Source: an uncultured Azospirillum sp.
Lineage (GTDB): Bacteria; Pseudomonadota; Alphaproteobacteria; Azospirillales; Azospirillaceae
NCBI GenBank assembly: GCA_937960755.1
Contig: CALGOL010000432.1
Coordinates: 1-14,096 of the forward strand
Length of the DNA stretch: 14,096 bases
Direction: 5' to 3'
The notes below the pieces were generated by a model. It was not told where the DNA came from. It saw only the letters and a program-made list of their open reading frames with translations, and ran no database searches. The translations under genes were made by a program, and so were the position numbers. Shown here in pieces: positions 13,513 through 14,096 of this stretch (positions are counted from its first letter, which is position 1; the number at the start of each line of letters is the position of its first letter).

Positions 13513-14096
13513 TCACCCCACCCCCCAGCCGCCGGTGTCGGGAAACGGCGCCGCCGGCGGCGGGGCTAGGTCGATTTTTCCCGCGGCGGCGGTCAAAACG
13601 TCGAAAAAATCTGCATCGGGCAACGGCGGCGAGCCCGCCGGCCGCGGCAGCATCCGCCCGGCCTTGACCCACCAGCCCGGTTGATCCGCCGCTAATTCGG
13701 CAGCCGCCGCCTTGGCCTCGTCCTCATTGGCGAACAGCCCGAAACAAGTGGCGCCGCTGCCCGACATGCGGGCGAGGCGGCTGCCCTTGGCGGCGCCGAG
13801 ACGCGCCAGCACTTCGCCGATCACCGGGCAGAGATGGCGGGCGGCGTCGGTCAGGTCGTTGCCCCGTTCGGCGAGCAGCGCCGCCAATTCATCCAAATCA
13901 GCCGGCGATTGCTCGAAACGCGCCGGGGCTGAAAAGCCGCCGCGGCGTGATTTGAACACCGCCGGGGTCGCCACCGCGACGCCGGGGTTCGCCAGCACCA
14001 TCCAGGCGCTCGGCAGGTGCGGCGCCTCCGTCAGCAATTCGCCGACCCCGCCCATGAAGCACGGCCGGGCGGCGAGACAGACCGGCGCGTCGGCGC
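13513..14096 (-). CDS. ispE: 4-diphosphocytidyl-2-C-methyl-D-erythritol kinase, 3' part
   Basis: IspE is the GHMP-family kinase of the MEP pathway that phosphorylates the 2-hydroxyl of CDP-methylerythritol with ATP in the cytoplasm. Only the C-terminal 193 residues or so are in the window; the gene runs off the right edge. The first visible residues read ADAPVCLAARPCFMGGVGE, the typical segment after the catalytic Asp region. Next come VLANPGVAVATPAVF and the GHMP motif 3, MSGSGATCFGLF. The Met in CFMGG is internal and not a start. The protein ends with about 44 residues rich in Pro/Ala/Gly after WWVKAGRML, longer than the usual IspE terminus, so the natural stop may have been lost or this lineage has a tail. 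It converges on the Spy-like gene, with a strong hairpin between them. Confidence 0.93.
   Translation of the reverse strand, partial: ADAPVCLAARPCFMGGVGELLTEAPHLPSAWMVLANPGVAVATPAVFKSRRGGFSAPARFEQSPADLDELAALLAERGNDLTDAARHLCPVIGEVLARLGAAKGSRLARMSGSGATCFGLFANEDEAKAAAAELAADQPGWWVKAGRMLPRPAGSPPLPDADFFDVLTAAAGKIDLAPPPAAPFPDTGGWGVG

Overview
The window is GC-rich, chromosomal-type DNA, most likely from an alphaproteobacterium (a Rhodospirillales-like origin is my guess from protein style and codon use, not a proven placement). It looks like an Illumina-assembled contig: bases 1-32 are residual TruSeq adapter, so genomic sequence starts at about base 33 and the first gene is cut there. The other end is cut inside ispE.

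Layout: (1) 33-934, a 5'-truncated SLAC1/TehA-type anion channel or exporter. (2) 1032-4101, gatB followed 7 bp later by a soluble double-PAS histidine kinase. (3) 4121-8303, leftward genes: a LysE/RhtB exporter, aminopeptidase N (pepN) and an uncharacterised lipoprotein, with a dispersed hairpin repeat between pepN and the exporter. (4) 8395-10282, rightward ispH and an orphan ParA/ParF-type ATPase, separated by a second dispersed repeat. (5) 10296-12451, a leftward OmpR/EnvZ-like two-component pair with a 4-bp stop/start overlap. (6) 12675-13274, a divergent Met/Gly-rich periplasmic protein of the Spy/CpxP (LTxxQ) type. Its 3' end carries an exact 131-bp tandem duplication. (7) 13513-14096, the leftward 3' part of ispE, behind a strong hairpin terminator.

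Functional links: ispH and ispE both serve the MEP isoprenoid pathway. GatB is the amidotransferase subunit needed for Asn/Gln-tRNA synthesis. The most coherent regulatory unit is the OmpR-like regulator, its membrane kinase and the divergent Met-rich Spy-like protein. This arrangement recalls cpxRA-cpxP and suggests an envelope-stress or metal-responsive module, with candidate operator sequences in the 223-bp shared intergenic region. Most of the window is ordinary housekeeping DNA. I see no mobile element, CRISPR array, tRNA or rRNA, and no convincing wholly new system. The best leads are the 131-bp duplication, the Met-rich module and the adapter remnant.
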